Shown in pieces: positions 6,448-7,525 of a stretch of 7,525 nucleotides of DNA (position 1 is its first letter; each line of letters opens with the position of its first letter). The notes under the pieces were generated by a model that saw only the letters and a program-made list of their open reading frames with translations, did no database searches and had not been told where the DNA came from. A program made the position numbers and the translations under genes. Source of the DNA: an uncultured Parabacteroides sp. (lineage in GTDB: Bacteria > Bacteroidota > Bacteroidia > Bacteroidales > Tannerellaceae); NCBI GenBank assembly GCA_900552415.1, contig USAD01000137.1:1-7525 (forward strand), written 5' to 3'.

Positions 6448-7314
6448 TTATATTTCTTCGGGTGTTCCCCCCTCGTCGCCGCCCGGGTTCTCCGGGTCCG
6501 TCGGCTCGGTGGGATCGGTCGGTTGTTCCTCGTCGCCGCCGTCCGTCTCCTCGCCCTTCTTGGCGCGCTGCTTGTAGGCCGTCCGCGCCTGCTTGAACAG
6601 GAAGTTCGCGTCGCGGATGAAGTCGCTCGCCTCCGTGGAGGGTTGCAGCAGGCTCGAGGCGTTCGCCAGGGCGCACATATCGTCCAGCAAGTCCTGCGCC
6701 TCGGCGGAGAGGGTGGTGAAATTCACGTTCGCCGTCCGCTTCGAGCGCTCCTTGTCGCGCGCGGCGGAAAGCTCCACGTATTTATCGTTCAACCGTTTCA
6801 GCTCGGCGATGGCGGCCGTCAATCCCAAGGTAGCCACCTGCTCGGCGTACTCCGGCTTGGCGAGGTCCGCCAAGAGGCCGTTGACGACCACCGTCTCCTG
6901 CTCCACGGGCAGGTCGGCGAGGCCGGCGTAACCGCGGAAGAAGGGCTCCATCACGCGGGCGGCGTCGCGCTCGGCGGCGAGGGGCAGCTGGTCCGGGTTG
7001 AGGATACGGCGCACGATGTAGTTGCCCGTCGTGTCGCGGTCGCTCTCCACGGCCTGCATCTCCGGGGTCTCCGCCGTCGAGCGCGACTGCATCGTCAGCT
7101 CCTCCATCGCGGCGATGATCTCGTTCATGCGCGTCACCTGCTGGGCCGTGATGTTGAGCGCCGGCACGCCCTCGTCCGACAGCACCGAGATCTCCTCCGG
7201 CGTGCCGCTCTCCGCGGCGGGCATGAGCGCCATGAACCGCTTCAAGAGGCTCAGGGTCTCGGCCTTGGTATAGTTCCCTATCGAGGAATACTCTATCAAT
7301 TTAAATGAACCCAT
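6448..7314 (-). CDS. DUF6261-type protein with acidic Pro-rich tail
   Basis: A 288-residue protein without a signal peptide or membrane segment, so probably cytoplasmic. It is largely helical (for example 140-190 and 200-250). Its pattern fits the DUF6261 family as I know it: an N-terminal FKLIEYSSIGNYTKAETLSL (4-23), then SDRDTTGNYIVRRIL (91-105), the segment FRGYAGLADLPVEQET (126-141), an RDKERSKR element (186-193), and a C-terminal region near DFIRDANFLFKQARTAYKQR (231-250). The function of this family is not known to me. Residues 254-288 form an acidic Pro/Gly/Thr tail (TDPTEPTDPENPGG at 266-279), presumably disordered. The coding DNA is very GC-rich (about 73% in 6901-6960), far above the AraC-family gene. 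It is the first gene of a two-gene leftward operon and lies just downstream of the 42-bp repeat array. Confidence 0.82.
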   Translation of the reverse strand: MGSFKLIEYSSIGNYTKAETLSLLKRFMALMPAAESGTPEEISVLSDEGVPALNITAQQVTRMNEIIAAMEELTMQSRSTAETPEMQAVESDRDTTGNYIVRRILNPDQLPLAAERDAARVMEPFFRGYAGLADLPVEQETVVVNGLLADLAKPEYAEQVATLGLTAAIAELKRLNDKYVELSAARDKERSKRTANVNFTTLSAEAQDLLDDMCALANASSLLQPSTEASDFIRDANFLFKQARTAYKQRAKKGEETDGGDEEQPTDPTEPTDPENPGGDEGGTPEEI

Positions 7315-7349
7315 AACATTCGATATATTTTAAAAGTTTATATTCGTTA

Positions 7350-7525
7350 TTTTCGAGGCCTCGAAAACCCCTTTCCTGTTCTCAAAAATGGTTTCCGAGG
7401 GGTCGAAAAACGTTTTCCCGTTTCAAGAAATGGTTTTCGAGGCCTCGAAAAGCCTTTTCCGACTCCAGAAAACGATTTCCGAGGGGTCGAAAAGTCTTTT
7501 TCCGTCTCCGAAAGTGTTTTTCGAC
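7350..7525. repeat. 42-bp tandem array with 18-bp palindromes, continuing past the window
   Basis: The word CGAGG starts at 7354, 7396, 7438 and 7480, exactly 42 bp apart, and a fifth unit begins at 7522 (CGAC) at the window edge. Units alternate. The first and third contain the perfect 18-bp palindrome TTTTCGAGGCCTCGAAAA (7350-7367 and 7434-7451). The second and fourth have CGAGGGGTCG, in which GGGG is an unpaired centre. Each unit also splits into two diverged 21-bp halves that share an A-run followed by a T-run. The array lies about 35 bases upstream of the DUF6261-type start at 7314, in its promoter region. It may be an operator array, curved DNA or the 5' part of a transcript. Its full length cannot be seen. 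Confidence 0.85.

Noticed and set aside
5583..6596. 337-codon rightward open frame opposite the beta-barrel gene
   Set aside because: It begins inside the palindromic element and ends inside the neighbouring gene. Its translation is Arg-rich low-complexity, and the leftward frame has a signal peptide and beta-barrel pattern.
6439..7308. 289-codon rightward open frame opposite the DUF6261-type gene
   Set aside because: It mirrors a GC-rich gene whose bias suppresses stop codons on the other strand. Its translation is Arg/Leu/Gly/His-rich and resembles no family, while the leftward frame matches a known family.
7350..7525. CRISPR array at the right edge
   Set aside because: Units are related along their whole length, so there are no unique spacers. 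The period of 42 bp subdivides into 21-bp halves, and there are no cas genes in view.

Overview
The window reads as a piece of a Bacteroidales chromosome, most likely Parabacteroides or a close relative. The evidence is a TAnnTTTG-type promoter box, A-rich leaders mostly without a Shine-Dalgarno sequence, three DUF4493-type lipoproteins, a C-terminal PCMD domain, a DUF6261-type protein and a Bacteroidales outer-membrane beta-barrel protein. The genus is an inference from family content; no rRNA or housekeeping marker is present.

Layout. Positions 1-168 hold two inverted-repeat structures downstream of a leftward AraC-family regulator gene (169-1008). A divergent 420-bp intergenic region follows. 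It carries the regulator's promoter box, three A-tracts and an array of four palindromes spaced exactly 22 bp apart (1293-1380). A rightward three-gene operon then encodes three lipoproteins of increasing modular complexity: DUF4493 alone (1428-2228), DUF4493 plus a Pro/Glu linker and an Ig-like domain (2254-3600), and DUF4493 plus an FN3-like domain and a PCMD domain (3616-5517). A nested palindromic REP/MITE-like element (5529-5642) separates this operon from a convergent leftward pair: an outer-membrane beta-barrel gene (5670-6446) and, one base upstream of it, a DUF6261-type gene (6448-7314). Upstream of that pair is a tandem array with an exact 42-bp period (7350-7525) that runs off the right edge.

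How it may fit together (inference). The lipoproteins all carry lipoboxes followed by acidic residues, so they are probably displayed at the cell surface. The divergent AraC-type protein is the obvious candidate regulator, and the 22-bp array is a candidate operator. The beta-barrel protein may be a membrane partner, but it is transcribed separately.

Most unusual features. Both operons are preceded by palindrome-bearing tandem arrays with a pitch of about two helical turns but different sequences. In addition, base composition changes sharply at domain boundaries inside two lipoprotein genes, most strikingly an AT-rich block that starts exactly at the PCMD domain (4681 to about 5360). That pattern suggests exchange of C-terminal modules.
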